Shown here: piece after piece, positions 16,869-25,585 of the stretch | How positions within the stretch are numbered: position 1 is the stretch's first letter | Layout of the letters: each line of letters opens with the position of its first letter | From: Pigmentiphaga sp. NML080357 | GTDB taxonomy: Bacteria; Pseudomonadota; Gammaproteobacteria; Burkholderiales; Burkholderiaceae_B | Reading direction: 5' to 3' | Length of the DNA stretch: 64,000 nucleotides | NCBI RefSeq assembly: GCF_002188465.1 | Contig: NZ_NINW01000041.1 | Location: forward strand, 124,001-188,000 | Notes under the pieces: model-generated | Told to the model about the DNA's origin: nothing | What the model saw: only the letters and a program-made list of their open reading frames with translations | Database searches by the model: none | Translations under genes and position numbers: made by a program

Positions 16869-18524
16869 TCACGCCTGCTCGGTCGCCGTGGGCAACAGCG
16901 CCGAGAGCGTCTCCAGCGTGTCGGCCTCTTCCACCGGTTTGTCCTGGCGCCAGCGCAGCATGCGCGGAAAGCGCACCGCGATGCCGCTCTTGTGGCGCGT
17001 GCTCCGGGCGATGCCTTCGAACCCCAGCTCGAACACCATGGTAGGCGTCACGCTTCGCACCGGGCCGAAGGTTTCCTGCGTGGTCTTGCGCACGATGGCG
17101 TCCACCTTGCGGATCTCTTCGTCCGTCAGGCCCGAATACGCCTTGGCGAACGGAATCAGCCGGCGGCCGGCGACTCCCGGGGGCGCATCCCATACCGCGA
17201 AAGTGTAGTCGGTATACAGGCTCGCCCGGCGGCCATGTCCCTTCTGCGCGTAGATGAGCACGGCATCCACCGAGTACGGATCGACCTTCCACTTCCACCA
17301 CAGGCCCACGTCCTTGCTGCGCCCCACGCCGTAGCTGCCGCCCGCCTGCTTGAGCATCATGCCTTCCACGCCGCGTTCGCGGGATCCCTCCCGCAAGCGC
17401 GCGTAGTCCTCCCAGCCCGGCTCCTCCAGCAGTGGACTGGACCGCAGCGCATCGACCGCGGTCCGGGCCAGCAGCGCATCCAGCGCCGCGCGCCGCTCGC
17501 GCTGGGGACGCGGCCGCCAGTCTTCGCCTTCCCACTCGAGGAGGTCGTAGGCCAGCAGCGCCACGGGTACGTCGCGCAGGATCCGCGGCGTCAGCGTCTT
17601 GCGGCCGATGCGCTGCTGCAACTGCGCGAAGGGCTGGACGCGACCTTCCCTGCAGACGACGATCTCGCCGTCAATGACAGTTCCGTCCGGCAATGCCGCG
17701 CCCGCCTCCACCAGTTCCGGAAAGCGATCGCTGACCAGCTCTTCGCCGCGCGACCAGAGCCAGGTATCGCCAGCGCGCCGGACCAGCTGGGCCCGGATCC
17801 CGTCCCATTTCCATTCCACCAGCCAGTTCGATGGAGGTCCGAGCAGGCGGTCGAAATCCGCGATATCGGCCTGCAGGGCATGGGCGAGGAAAAAGGGATA
17901 GGGCATGCCGCCCTGCTGGAGGCCGGAGGGCGCCTCGGCGGCAATCAGGGATTGATAGGCTTGCGCGGAAGGACGAGCGTTGAGATCGGTGTAGCCCACC
18001 ATGCGCTGGGCGATTTCCTTGGCGTCCACGCCTGCCAGCTCGGCCAGGACGCGTGTCACGAGCAGCCGGGACACCCCCACGCGGAAGCTGCCGGTAATGA
18101 GCTTGGTGAAAACCAGCCGGCCGCGCGCATCGAGCCGCCCCCACGCCTCGAGGAGCCTGGGTTTCAACTGTTCGGGCGCCATGCCGCGCAGCGGCAGCAG
18201 GCTGTGCTCCATCCAGGCCGCCAGGCTCGCGTCGTCGGCATGCGGCTGCTCGGGCAGCAACAAGGCGATGGTCTCGGCCAGGTCGCCGACAGCCTGGTAG
18301 CTCTCGTCGAACAGCCACTCGGGAACGCCGGCGGCCTCGCGTGCGTATTCCTTCAGCAACTTGCCCGGCACCAATTGCCGGGGCTTGCCGCCCGCCAGGA
18401 AATACACCGCCCAGGCAGCGTCGGCGGCGCTGGCGCGGCGCAGGTAATCCAGCATGGCGGCCCGTTTGCCCAGGCTGGACGTGGTCGATTCGAGCGCGAC
18501 ATACAGGTCGACGAAGGCTTTCAT
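16869..18524 (-). CDS. ATP-dependent DNA ligase
   Basis: 551 residues. An N-terminal helical domain (1-200) is followed by the adenylation domain with the active-site lysine Lys239 in VEWKWDGIRAQL. Motif III/IIIa (YDLLEWEGEDWR), motif IV (GVEGMMLKQAGG) and motif V (WWKWKVDPYSVDAVL) follow, then an OB-fold. This is the bacterial ligase type associated with a metallo-beta-lactamase exonuclease, thought to act in DNA repair. It overlaps that exonuclease gene by an ATGA. Unlike the usual four-gene set, no Lhr-core helicase or PdeM phosphoesterase gene is next to it here. Confidence 0.93.
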   Translation of the reverse strand: MKAFVDLYVALESTTSSLGKRAAMLDYLRRASAADAAWAVYFLAGGKPRQLVPGKLLKEYAREAAGVPEWLFDESYQAVGDLAETIALLLPEQPHADDASLAAWMEHSLLPLRGMAPEQLKPRLLEAWGRLDARGRLVFTKLITGSFRVGVSRLLVTRVLAELAGVDAKEIAQRMVGYTDLNARPSAQAYQSLIAAEAPSGLQQGGMPYPFFLAHALQADIADFDRLLGPPSNWLVEWKWDGIRAQLVRRAGDTWLWSRGEELVSDRFPELVEAGAALPDGTVIDGEIVVCREGRVQPFAQLQQRIGRKTLTPRILRDVPVALLAYDLLEWEGEDWRPRPQRERRAALDALLARTAVDALRSSPLLEEPGWEDYARLREGSRERGVEGMMLKQAGGSYGVGRSKDVGLWWKWKVDPYSVDAVLIYAQKGHGRRASLYTDYTFAVWDAPPGVAGRRLIPFAKAYSGLTDEEIRKVDAIVRKTTQETFGPVRSVTPTMVFELGFEGIARSTRHKSGIAVRFPRMLRWRQDKPVEEADTLETLSALLPTATEQA

Positions 18525-19546
18525 GCGTCGTCCGCTGCAAGAAGGGTTTCGCCGCTGTCCACGTCTTCCTCGTCGCCGTATTCCGTGGCGAATGCCTGCG
18601 CCTGCAATCCGCGTTCATTCAGCCAGCGCACCATGGCATGGACGCTGCCATGGGTCACGAAGACCCTTTCGGCGCCGGAGGCCGCGATCGCCCGCTGCAG
18701 GCCGGGCCAATCGGCATGGTCGGACAGGACGAATCCCCTGTCGACGCCGCGCCGGCGCCGGTTGCCCCGCACCCGCATCCAGCCGCTGGCGAAACCGTCC
18801 GAATAATTCCCGAAGCGCCGCAACCAGGGCGAGCCCTGCGCCGACGGCGGCGCCAATACGAGCGCACGGCGGAGCACGGACTTGTCGCCGATCTCCGCCA
18901 TTCGCATCGCGGCGGGCAGCTCGACGCCGCCGCGGCGATAGGCGTCATTGAGGGCGGCGACCGCGCCATGCGCGACGATGGGCCCGATGGACGGATCCAC
19001 GCTTGCCAGGATGCGCTGCGCCTTGCCGAAGGCATAGCAGAACAGCACCGAGGCGCGGTCCTCCCGCCGGTTTCGCTCCCACCAGGCATTCACATCGGCG
19101 AACAGCGTCTCGTTGGCCTGCCATCGGTAGATCGGCAGGCCGAAGGTCGATTCGGTAATGAAAGTGTGGCAGCGCACGGGCTCGAACGGCGCGCAAGTGG
19201 GGTCGGCCTCGAGCTTGTAGTCGCCGGAAGCGACCCAGACCTCTCCCCGGTACTCGACGCGGACCTGGGCGGACCCCAGCACGTGGCCGGCCGGGTGCAG
19301 CGAGACCCGGACGCCGTCCAGCACCACCTCCTGGCCATAGTCGAGCGGTTGCAGGCGGATGTCGCCCAGCCGGGCCCGAAGCACCGGTTCGCCGGCGGCG
19401 GCAGCCAGGTATGCGCCGTGCCCGGCCCGCGCATGATCCGCATGGGCATGCGTGATCACCGCGCGATCGACGGTTCGCCAGGGATCGATATGGAAACGCC
19501 CCGGCGGGCAGTACAGCCCCTCTCGGGTGGCGACGATAAGGTCCAT
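18521..19546 (-). CDS. Ligase-associated DNA exonuclease (metallo-beta-lactamase fold)
   Basis: 341 residues of the MBL-fold/beta-CASP-like nuclease family. The zinc motif HAHADHARAGHG (HxHxDH) is at about residues 36-47, with further ligands in HPAGHVLGSAQ and ASGDYKLEADP. The start IVATREGLYCPPGRFHIDPW is a hallmark of the ligase-associated exonuclease group. The ATG at 19546 lacks a strong ribosome site but matches the expected N-terminus. The stop overlaps the ligase start (ATGA), so nuclease and ligase are made together and probably repair DNA together. Confidence 0.92.
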   Translation of the reverse strand: MDLIVATREGLYCPPGRFHIDPWRTVDRAVITHAHADHARAGHGAYLAAAAGEPVLRARLGDIRLQPLDYGQEVVLDGVRVSLHPAGHVLGSAQVRVEYRGEVWVASGDYKLEADPTCAPFEPVRCHTFITESTFGLPIYRWQANETLFADVNAWWERNRREDRASVLFCYAFGKAQRILASVDPSIGPIVAHGAVAALNDAYRRGGVELPAAMRMAEIGDKSVLRRALVLAPPSAQGSPWLRRFGNYSDGFASGWMRVRGNRRRRGVDRGFVLSDHADWPGLQRAIAASGAERVFVTHGSVHAMVRWLNERGLQAQAFATEYGDEEDVDSGETLLAADDA

Positions 19547-19758
19547 CCGCGGGTTCCGGAACCAGATACCTGGAAGATATGAGCGCGCGGCGCCAAAAGA
19601 CAAGGAGGGCTTGGCAAGAGGACGAGTCGGTTGGTGAGCAGATGTGAACGAAGGCCCGCGCCCCTTGCTCAGGGAGCGTCTGAGCAAATGCGAAATTCTT
19701 GGTTGGGATTCCGGCCGCCGGGCATTATGTTGTCGCCTTCCGTACCGAAAACCTCGCC

Positions 19759-20343
19759 ATGTACACAGTCCTGACCATTACCGGCAGCCCTTCGGCGGCG
19801 TCCCGGTCTACCCTGCTCGCGCACACGCTGGAGAAACAATTGGAGCAGGCGGGATACACCGTCCGCTCGCTGCGCGTGCGAGACCTGCCCGCCCAGGCGC
19901 TGCTGACGGCCAATACGCAGGATCCCGCCGTCGCGGCCGCCGCGCGCTCGCTGGCCTCGGCCGATGCCGTGGTCGTCGCCACCCCCATCTACAAGGCGGC
20001 CTACAGCGGCATCCTCAAGGCGTTCCTCGACGTCCTTCCGCAGACGGCGCTGCAAGGCAAGGTCGTCCTGCCGCTGGCAACGGGAGGTTCGCCGGCCCAT
20101 CTGCTGGCGGTCGACTATGCGCTCAAGCCCGTGCTTGCGGCGCTGGGAGCAAGACACATACTGAGCACGGTCTATGCGACCGACGCCCAGATAGGCGGCG
20201 ATTCGGTAACCGGGTATGTATTGTCGGCCGACATCTTCGACCGGCTGCAGGCTGGCGTCCGTGAACTGGAATCCAGCCTGTCCTGGACCCGGCGGCGGCA
20301 GGAAGCCGCCGCCGGGGAAGTGCGCGAACGGCTCTATGCGTGA
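19759..20343 (+). CDS. ssuE: NADPH-dependent FMN reductase, SsuE-type
   Basis: 194 residues of flavodoxin-like fold. TVLTITGSPSAASRSTLLAH at the start and ATPIYKAAYSGILKAFLDVL are the FMN-binding loops of SsuE/MsuE proteins. It would supply reduced FMN to a two-component monooxygenase such as alkanesulfonate monooxygenase. No ssuD, ssuA, ssuB or ssuC gene is in the window, so it is an orphan copy. The ATG at 19759 is chosen; the extra upstream frame has no family similarity. It is divergent from the exonuclease-ligase operon. Confidence 0.85.
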   Translation: MYTVLTITGSPSAASRSTLLAHTLEKQLEQAGYTVRSLRVRDLPAQALLTANTQDPAVAAAARSLASADAVVVATPIYKAAYSGILKAFLDVLPQTALQGKVVLPLATGGSPAHLLAVDYALKPVLAALGARHILSTVYATDAQIGGDSVTGYVLSADIFDRLQAGVRELESSLSWTRRRQEAAAGEVRERLYA

Positions 20344-20382
20344 AGGGGGAGCCGGCTCGGCCGCTCCGCCGCAGGACATGGG

Positions 20383-21369
20383 TCAATCACCGACGATCTT
20401 GCGTTCGCGGATGATGGCGCCGAAGCGCTTGGCGTCGTCCTCGGCACGGGCATGGAACTGCTCAGGCGTCATCGGCGCCGGGTCGCCGCCCATGGACACC
20501 AGACGCTCGCGGAACGCCGGCGTACTGATGATCTTGTTGATCTCCGTATTCAGCCGGGTGACGATTTCCTTGGGCGTGCCGGCCGGTGCATAGAAGCCGA
20601 ATACGGTATCGGCATCGAAACCCTTCAGCCCCGCTTCGTCGAGCGTCGGCACGTTGGGGAACAGCGGCGAACGCGTCAGGCTGCCCACGGCCAGCATGTT
20701 GAGCTTGCCCGACTGCACGTGCTGCATCGCGATGCCGGGGTCGAACGAGAAGTCGATCTGGCCCGCCAGGAGGTCGACCAGAGCGGGCGCGGCCCCGCGA
20801 TAGGGAACGTGCACGGCGCTCACGCCCGCCTGGCTCTGGAACATCTCGGCCGCCAGGTGCGGCGAGCTGCCGTTGCCGGGGGTACCGTAGGTCAGCTTGC
20901 CGGGATTGGCCTTCAGGTAGGCAATGAAGGACTTGATGTCGGAGGGCAGCTTGCCCGGCTTGGTCACCAGGAACACCTTGACCTTGGCGGCCGCGGCGAC
21001 CGGATCCAGGTCCTTGATGGGGTCGAACGACATCTTGGGATAGATGAAGGGATTGACCGACACCATGCCGCCGGAGCTCATCAGCAGCGTATAGCCGTCG
21101 GGCGCGGCACGGGCCACGGCCTCGCCGCCGATGTTGCCGCCCGCCCCGCCTTTGTTCTCCACCACCACGGGCTGGCCCAGCGCTTCCTGCAACGGCCCGG
21201 TGATGGCGCGGGCGATCTGGTCCGCCGCGCCGCCCGGCGGGAAATTGACCACTACCTTCACCGGCTTGGTGGGCCACGACTGGGCCGCGGCGCCGAACGC
21301 CATGGCGCATCCCAGCGCGAGCACGCCCAGTTTGGCCGCGAAGGCCCGCTTGCCTGCTTGACGGTTCAT
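20383..21369 (-). CDS. Bug/TctC family receptor protein of the benzoylformate decarboxylase operon
   Basis: 328 residues. Signal peptide to FGAAAQS, then WPTKPVKVVVNFPPGGAADQ, VVVENKGGAGGNIGGEAVAR and DGYTLLMSSGGMVSV. ATG at 21369 has AGGAG 6 bases upstream, preferred over the ATG 21 bases earlier. It is the third gene after benzoylformate decarboxylase and aldehyde dehydrogenase on the same strand, so it probably captures the substrate of that pathway (an aromatic 2-oxo or 2-hydroxy acid). No membrane components are encoded nearby. Confidence 0.92.
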   Translation of the reverse strand: MNRQAGKRAFAAKLGVLALGCAMAFGAAAQSWPTKPVKVVVNFPPGGAADQIARAITGPLQEALGQPVVVENKGGAGGNIGGEAVARAAPDGYTLLMSSGGMVSVNPFIYPKMSFDPIKDLDPVAAAAKVKVFLVTKPGKLPSDIKSFIAYLKANPGKLTYGTPGNGSSPHLAAEMFQSQAGVSAVHVPYRGAAPALVDLLAGQIDFSFDPGIAMQHVQSGKLNMLAVGSLTRSPLFPNVPTLDEAGLKGFDADTVFGFYAPAGTPKEIVTRLNTEINKIISTPAFRERLVSMGGDPAPMTPEQFHARAEDDAKRFGAIIRERKIVGD

Positions 21370-21450
21370 GTTTGTCTCCTGTCTTGTCATGAACGAACAC
21401 GGACCCCCTTCGTCCGTGCCGGCCGCCGCGGCGGCCGGCGCACCGGGGGG

Positions 21451-22902
21451 TCAGAACGGATAGTGCCGAGGCGTGGTCTGCACGGTGATCCAGCGCAGCT
21501 CGGTGAACTCGTGGATGCCGGCGTTGCCGCCGAAACGGCCGATGCCGCTGGCCTTGACGCCGCCGAACGGCATCTGCGCCTCGTCATGGACCGTGGGACC
21601 GTTGATGTGGCAGATGCCGGACTCGATGCGCTTGGCCACTTGCATCGCGCGCGCGATGTCGCGTCCGAACACCGCGGAGGACAGCCCGTATTCGGTATCG
21701 TTGGCGCTCTCGATGGCGGCGTCGACGCCGCTGACCCGCACGACGGCCTTGACCGGGCCGAAGGACTCCTCGCTGTAGATCTTCATCTCGGGCGTGACGC
21801 GATCGATGAGCGTGGCGGGCATCAGCGTGTTCTCGGCCTTGCCGCCGCACACCAGCACGGCGCCCTTGGCGAGCGCGTCGTCGATCATGGCGTTGCAGCG
21901 CTCGACCGTGCTCATGTCGACGACCGAGCCGAGCACCGCCGGGCCCTTGCGCGGATCCTGCAGCGGCAGCGACTTGGCCTTGGCCGCGAACTTGGCCACG
22001 AACTCGTCGGCGACCTTCTCGTCGACGATGATGCGTTCGGTGGACATGCAGATCTGGCCGGAATTGGCGAATGCGCCGAAGGCCGCGGCATTGACGGCGG
22101 CGTCCAGGTCGGCGTCGTCCAGGATGACCAGCGGCGCCTTGCCGCCGAGCTCCAGGACCACGGGCTTGAGATACTTGGCGCACGTCTGGGCGATGATCTT
22201 GCCCACCCGGGTCGAGCCGGTGAAGTTCACGCGCCGCACCGCGGGATGCGCGACGGCGGCCTCGACCACCGGGCCCGCGTCGGCCGGCGCATTGGTGATG
22301 AAGTTGACCACGCCCGGCGGAAAACCGGCCTCGTTGAGCGCCTCGACGATCAGGCCGTGCGTGGCGGGGCAGAGCTCCGAGCCCTTGAACACTACCGTAT
22401 TGCCACATGCCAGCGGCACGGCAAGCGAGCGCACGCCCAGGATGACGGGCGCGTTCCAGGGCGCGATCCCCAGCACTACGCCGGCGCCCTGGCGCACCGC
22501 CATGGCCAGGCTGCCCGGCACGTCGGACGGGATGACTTCGCCGCTGATCTGCGTGGTCAGCGCCGCGGCTTCCTGCAGCATGCCGGCGGCCAGGTGCACG
22601 TTGAAGCCGGCCCACATGGCCGATGCGCCGGTCTCGGCCGCCATCGCCTCGACAAACGCATCGTTCTTGGCCTCCAGGGCCTGCGCGGCCTTGAGCAGCA
22701 GCGCGCGGCGCTCGCCGGGGCCGGTATCGCGCCAGCTTTCGAAAGCGCGCGCCGCCGCATCGACGGCCTTGACCATGTCTTCGGGCGAAGCGGCCGGCGC
22801 CTTGGTAGCAACCGAGCCGTCCAGCGGGTTGCGACGCTCGAAGGTCGCGTCCCGGGAGGCCGCCGCAGATTTGCCGTCGATCAGCATGGCTATTGTTTTC
22901 AT
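21451..22902 (-). CDS. NAD(P)-dependent aldehyde dehydrogenase (aromatic aldehyde type)
   Basis: 483 residues of the ALDH superfamily. Asn150 (GIAPWNAP), Glu251 (VVLELGGKAP) and the nucleophile Cys285 (NSGQICMST) form the active site. FTGSTRVGK is the cofactor loop. Overall it resembles benzaldehyde, vanillin or salicylaldehyde dehydrogenases. It lies 39 bases after the benzoylformate decarboxylase gene and would oxidise the aromatic aldehyde made by that enzyme to the acid, as XylC/MdlD-type enzymes do in mandelate degradation. Membership in one operon with mdlC and a Bug receptor supports this; cofactor preference is unknown. Confidence 0.92.
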   Translation of the reverse strand: MKTIAMLIDGKSAAASRDATFERRNPLDGSVATKAPAASPEDMVKAVDAAARAFESWRDTGPGERRALLLKAAQALEAKNDAFVEAMAAETGASAMWAGFNVHLAAGMLQEAAALTTQISGEVIPSDVPGSLAMAVRQGAGVVLGIAPWNAPVILGVRSLAVPLACGNTVVFKGSELCPATHGLIVEALNEAGFPPGVVNFITNAPADAGPVVEAAVAHPAVRRVNFTGSTRVGKIIAQTCAKYLKPVVLELGGKAPLVILDDADLDAAVNAAAFGAFANSGQICMSTERIIVDEKVADEFVAKFAAKAKSLPLQDPRKGPAVLGSVVDMSTVERCNAMIDDALAKGAVLVCGGKAENTLMPATLIDRVTPEMKIYSEESFGPVKAVVRVSGVDAAIESANDTEYGLSSAVFGRDIARAMQVAKRIESGICHINGPTVHDEAQMPFGGVKASGIGRFGGNAGIHEFTELRWITVQTTPRHYPF

Positions 22903-22941
22903 ATCAGTCTCCTGCTCTGGGTAGGGATAGGCGAAGCGGAA

Positions 22942-24555
22942 TCAGGCGATTTCCACGTCCACCAGGATGGGAACCGGCGATGCCAGCGCTTGGCGCAGCA
23001 CATCCGGCAGCTTGGCGGGATCCGACACCCGTACGCCCTCGCAGGCGAGACCGCGCGCCAGCGACACGAAATCGAGATCCGGCAGGTCGGTGCCGGCGAG
23101 CGGGTCTTCGGGCTTGAAGCCGAACGTGGGCGCGAATTCCGTCAATGCAGCATAGCGCCGGTTGTTCAGGATGACGAAAGTAATGGGCAGCTTGAGCTGG
23201 GCAGCGGTCCAGAGCGCCTGGATGGAGTACATGCTGGAGCCGTCGCCGATCAGCCCGATCACCTTGCTCTGCGGCTTGGCGAGCGCCACGCCCACGGCCG
23301 CGGGCATGCTGTAGCCCAATCCGCCGCTGCACATGGTGTAGAAGGTCTCGCTCTGCAGCATGGGCAAGTACTTGTGCATGACCGGGCGGGCGCTGGGCGA
23401 TTCCTCCACCACGATAGAGGCCGGATCGCGCACCTCGGCCAGCGTCTGCAGCACATACGCCACGGACATGGGCGAGGAGGGCTCGGCGCGCGGCAGCGGC
23501 GCGCGCGGCGCCGGCAGTTCCCGCACCGGAGCCGCGGTACGTTGGAGCAATTCCCGCACGCCCAGGCTGATGCTGCCCACCGCCGCCGTGCCCACGGGCG
23601 CCCAGGCGGCGACGTTGGGGTCGTCGGTCAGCTGCAGCAGCGTCGCGCCAGGGGGCACGTGGGGGCCGAAGCCTTCGACGTGATAGGTGAAGGCCGGCGC
23701 GCCGATCACGAAGACGCAGTCGTAGCCGCCCAGCAGCGAGACGATCTTCTCGCGGATGGCCGGCAGGAATCCCATGAATTGCCGGTGGTCTTCGGGGAAC
23801 CCGCAGCGGCCCGACATGGGGGCCACCCATACGCCGGCCTTGTGGCGCTCGGCCAGTTCGACCACGTCGTCCCAGGCGCCGTCGCGGTCGACCGCCGCGC
23901 CGATCACGAATGCCGGACGGCGGGCCTTGTCCAGGGCCTGGGCGATCTCGGCCATGACGTCCGGGTCGGGCCGCAACAGCTTGCCGACGCGGCGCGCGGC
24001 GACGGGCTCGCACTGGCGCGACCAGTCGTCGGCCGGCACCGAGATCAGCACCGGACCGCAGGGCGGCTGCATGGCGATGTAGTAGCCGCGCGCGATGGCC
24101 AGCGGCACGTCTTCGGCGCGGGCCGGCTCGCAACTCCACTTGACGTAGGGCTTGGGCAGCTCGGTGGCCTGGGCCGAGTACAGGAAGGGATCGAACGGAA
24201 GGATGGAGCGGGCCTGCTGGCCCGCCGTGATGACCAGCGGCGTACGGTTCTTGTATGCCGTGAAGATGTTGCCCATGGCGTTGCCGACGCCGGCCGCCGA
24301 GTGCAGGTTGATGAACGAGGCGTTGCGGCGGGCCTGGGCGTAGCCGTCCGCCATGCCCACGACCACGCCCTCGTGCAGCCCCAGCACGTAGCGGAAATCG
24401 CTGGGGAAATCGAGGAACAGCGGCAGCTCGGTCGATCCCGGGTTGCCGAAGATGGTGGTCATGTCGAAAGCGCGCAGCAGGTCGAGCACCGCTTCGCGGA
24501 CAGTCGTGGTGGTTCCGGGATGGGCGCCGGCCTTGACCGGGCTGGATGGCGTCAT
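22942..24555 (-). CDS. mdlC: Benzoylformate decarboxylase (ThDP enzyme)
   Basis: 537 residues. The active-site set of benzoylformate decarboxylase is present: Ser41 (GNPGSTELPLF), Glu62 (GLHEGVVVGMADGYAQ), His85 (FINLHSAAGVGNAMG) and a His in GAPAFTYHVEGFG. The C-terminal ThDP/Mg2+ motif is GDGSSMYSIQALWTAAQ followed by NN. It decarboxylates phenylglyoxylate to benzaldehyde. An N-terminal extension of about 15 residues is longer than in the Pseudomonas enzyme. GGAG lies 7 bases before the ATG. It is first in the operon with the aldehyde dehydrogenase and Bug receptor and is divergent from a LysR gene. Related 2-oxoacid substrates are possible. Confidence 0.88.
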   Translation of the reverse strand: MTPSSPVKAGAHPGTTTTVREAVLDLLRAFDMTTIFGNPGSTELPLFLDFPSDFRYVLGLHEGVVVGMADGYAQARRNASFINLHSAAGVGNAMGNIFTAYKNRTPLVITAGQQARSILPFDPFLYSAQATELPKPYVKWSCEPARAEDVPLAIARGYYIAMQPPCGPVLISVPADDWSRQCEPVAARRVGKLLRPDPDVMAEIAQALDKARRPAFVIGAAVDRDGAWDDVVELAERHKAGVWVAPMSGRCGFPEDHRQFMGFLPAIREKIVSLLGGYDCVFVIGAPAFTYHVEGFGPHVPPGATLLQLTDDPNVAAWAPVGTAAVGSISLGVRELLQRTAAPVRELPAPRAPLPRAEPSSPMSVAYVLQTLAEVRDPASIVVEESPSARPVMHKYLPMLQSETFYTMCSGGLGYSMPAAVGVALAKPQSKVIGLIGDGSSMYSIQALWTAAQLKLPITFVILNNRRYAALTEFAPTFGFKPEDPLAGTDLPDLDFVSLARGLACEGVRVSDPAKLPDVLRQALASPVPILVDVEIA

Positions 24556-24637
24556 GAATCGTCTCCGGGGTTGGTATTCCGGGCATGGCCCGGCGAATCA
24601 CGCAAGTATGGCAAGCTCACCCCTTGCCTGAACATTG

Positions 24638-24653
24638 CTTTTTAGCGAAAAAG
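24638..24653. promoter_or_regulatory. Inverted repeat in the mdlC/LysR divergent promoter
   Basis: CTTTTT (24638-24643), AGCG, AAAAAG (24648-24653) is a perfect dyad 15 bp before the LysR start, in the 113-bp region between the divergent genes. It is a candidate LysR operator by position. Confidence 0.4.
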
Positions 24654-24668
24654 TCATTACCTTTTGGC

Positions 24669-25580
24669 ATGACCTTCGACATACGGCAGCTCAATGCTTT
24701 TCTCGCCGTCGTCCAGCATGGATCGCTGGGGCGCGCGGCGCAGACGCTCAACGTCACCCAGCCGGCCCTGAGCCGCACGATACGGCGCCTGGAGGACCAG
24801 ATCGGCGCTCCGCTGTTCGAGCGCTATTCCACCGGCATGATGCTGACCAGTTTCGGCCAGGCGCTGCTGCCGCATGCCACGCTACTGCAGCGCGAGGCCG
24901 AACAGGCGACCGAGGAACTCAACGCGTTGCGGGGACTGGCGCGCGGCACCATCCGGGTGGGCGCCGTGGCCAGCGCCGTCAGCCTCGTGCTGCCCATCGC
25001 CATAGGACGGGTGCTGGCGCAATGGCCCAATCTGCAGGTGCACGTCGTCGAAGGCGTCGGCGACCTGCTCACCGACGCCCTGCTCACCCACGATATCGAC
25101 CTCGCCATCGGGGTGTCCATGCCCGGCACCACCGAAATCAGCGTCGTACCCGACTGCGAATGGCACGACACCAGCCAGATCATCGCCGCGGCCTCGCACC
25201 CGCTGCGCAAGCGCGCCCGCCTGAAGCTGGAGGACACGGTGGACCACAAGTGGGTCCTGCCGCCGCGCGGGACGGCTCCATTCGAGGAGCTCACGCGGCT
25301 GTTCGCCTCGCGCGGCCTGCCGCTGCCGGACGTCGTCGTGGAAACGCGCTCCATCATTGCCATCAAGAGCATGGTCGCGCATGCGGGCTTCCTGAGCTGG
25401 ATGCCGCAGCCCATGTACGAGGCCGAGCGCGCGGCCGGCATGGCCGATACGCTGCACATTCCCGGCGTCGGCCTGCAGCGCAGGCTGATGGTATTCCGCC
25501 GCAGCAAGGGGATTCTTCCCCAACCCGCGGTCAAGCTGCTGGACGAGCTTCGCTTGATCGCCGGGAAAGGGCCGCTATAG
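24669..25580 (+). CDS. LysR family transcriptional regulator (divergent from mdlC)
   Basis: 303 residues. HTH in DIRQLNAFLAVVQHGSLGRA and TQPALSRTIRRLEDQIGAPL, then the LysR effector domain (TIRVGAVASAVSLVLPIAIG, DIDLAIGV). The ATG at 24669 is chosen because the frame upstream crosses the shared promoter. It probably controls the divergent mdlC-aldehyde dehydrogenase-Bug operon in response to an aromatic acid. It ends 5 bases before the convergent glcF stop. Confidence 0.9.
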   Translation: MTFDIRQLNAFLAVVQHGSLGRAAQTLNVTQPALSRTIRRLEDQIGAPLFERYSTGMMLTSFGQALLPHATLLQREAEQATEELNALRGLARGTIRVGAVASAVSLVLPIAIGRVLAQWPNLQVHVVEGVGDLLTDALLTHDIDLAIGVSMPGTTEISVVPDCEWHDTSQIIAAASHPLRKRARLKLEDTVDHKWVLPPRGTAPFEELTRLFASRGLPLPDVVVETRSIIAIKSMVAHAGFLSWMPQPMYEAERAAGMADTLHIPGVGLQRRLMVFRRSKGILPQPAVKLLDELRLIAGKGPL

Positions 25581-25585
25581 CTTCC

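Noticed and set aside
20452-24645. A 1397-codon open frame on the plus strand
   Set aside because: It is antisense to the Bug, aldehyde dehydrogenase and mdlC genes, rich in Arg, Gly and His, with no recognisable domain. High-GC codon bias leaves such mirror frames open.
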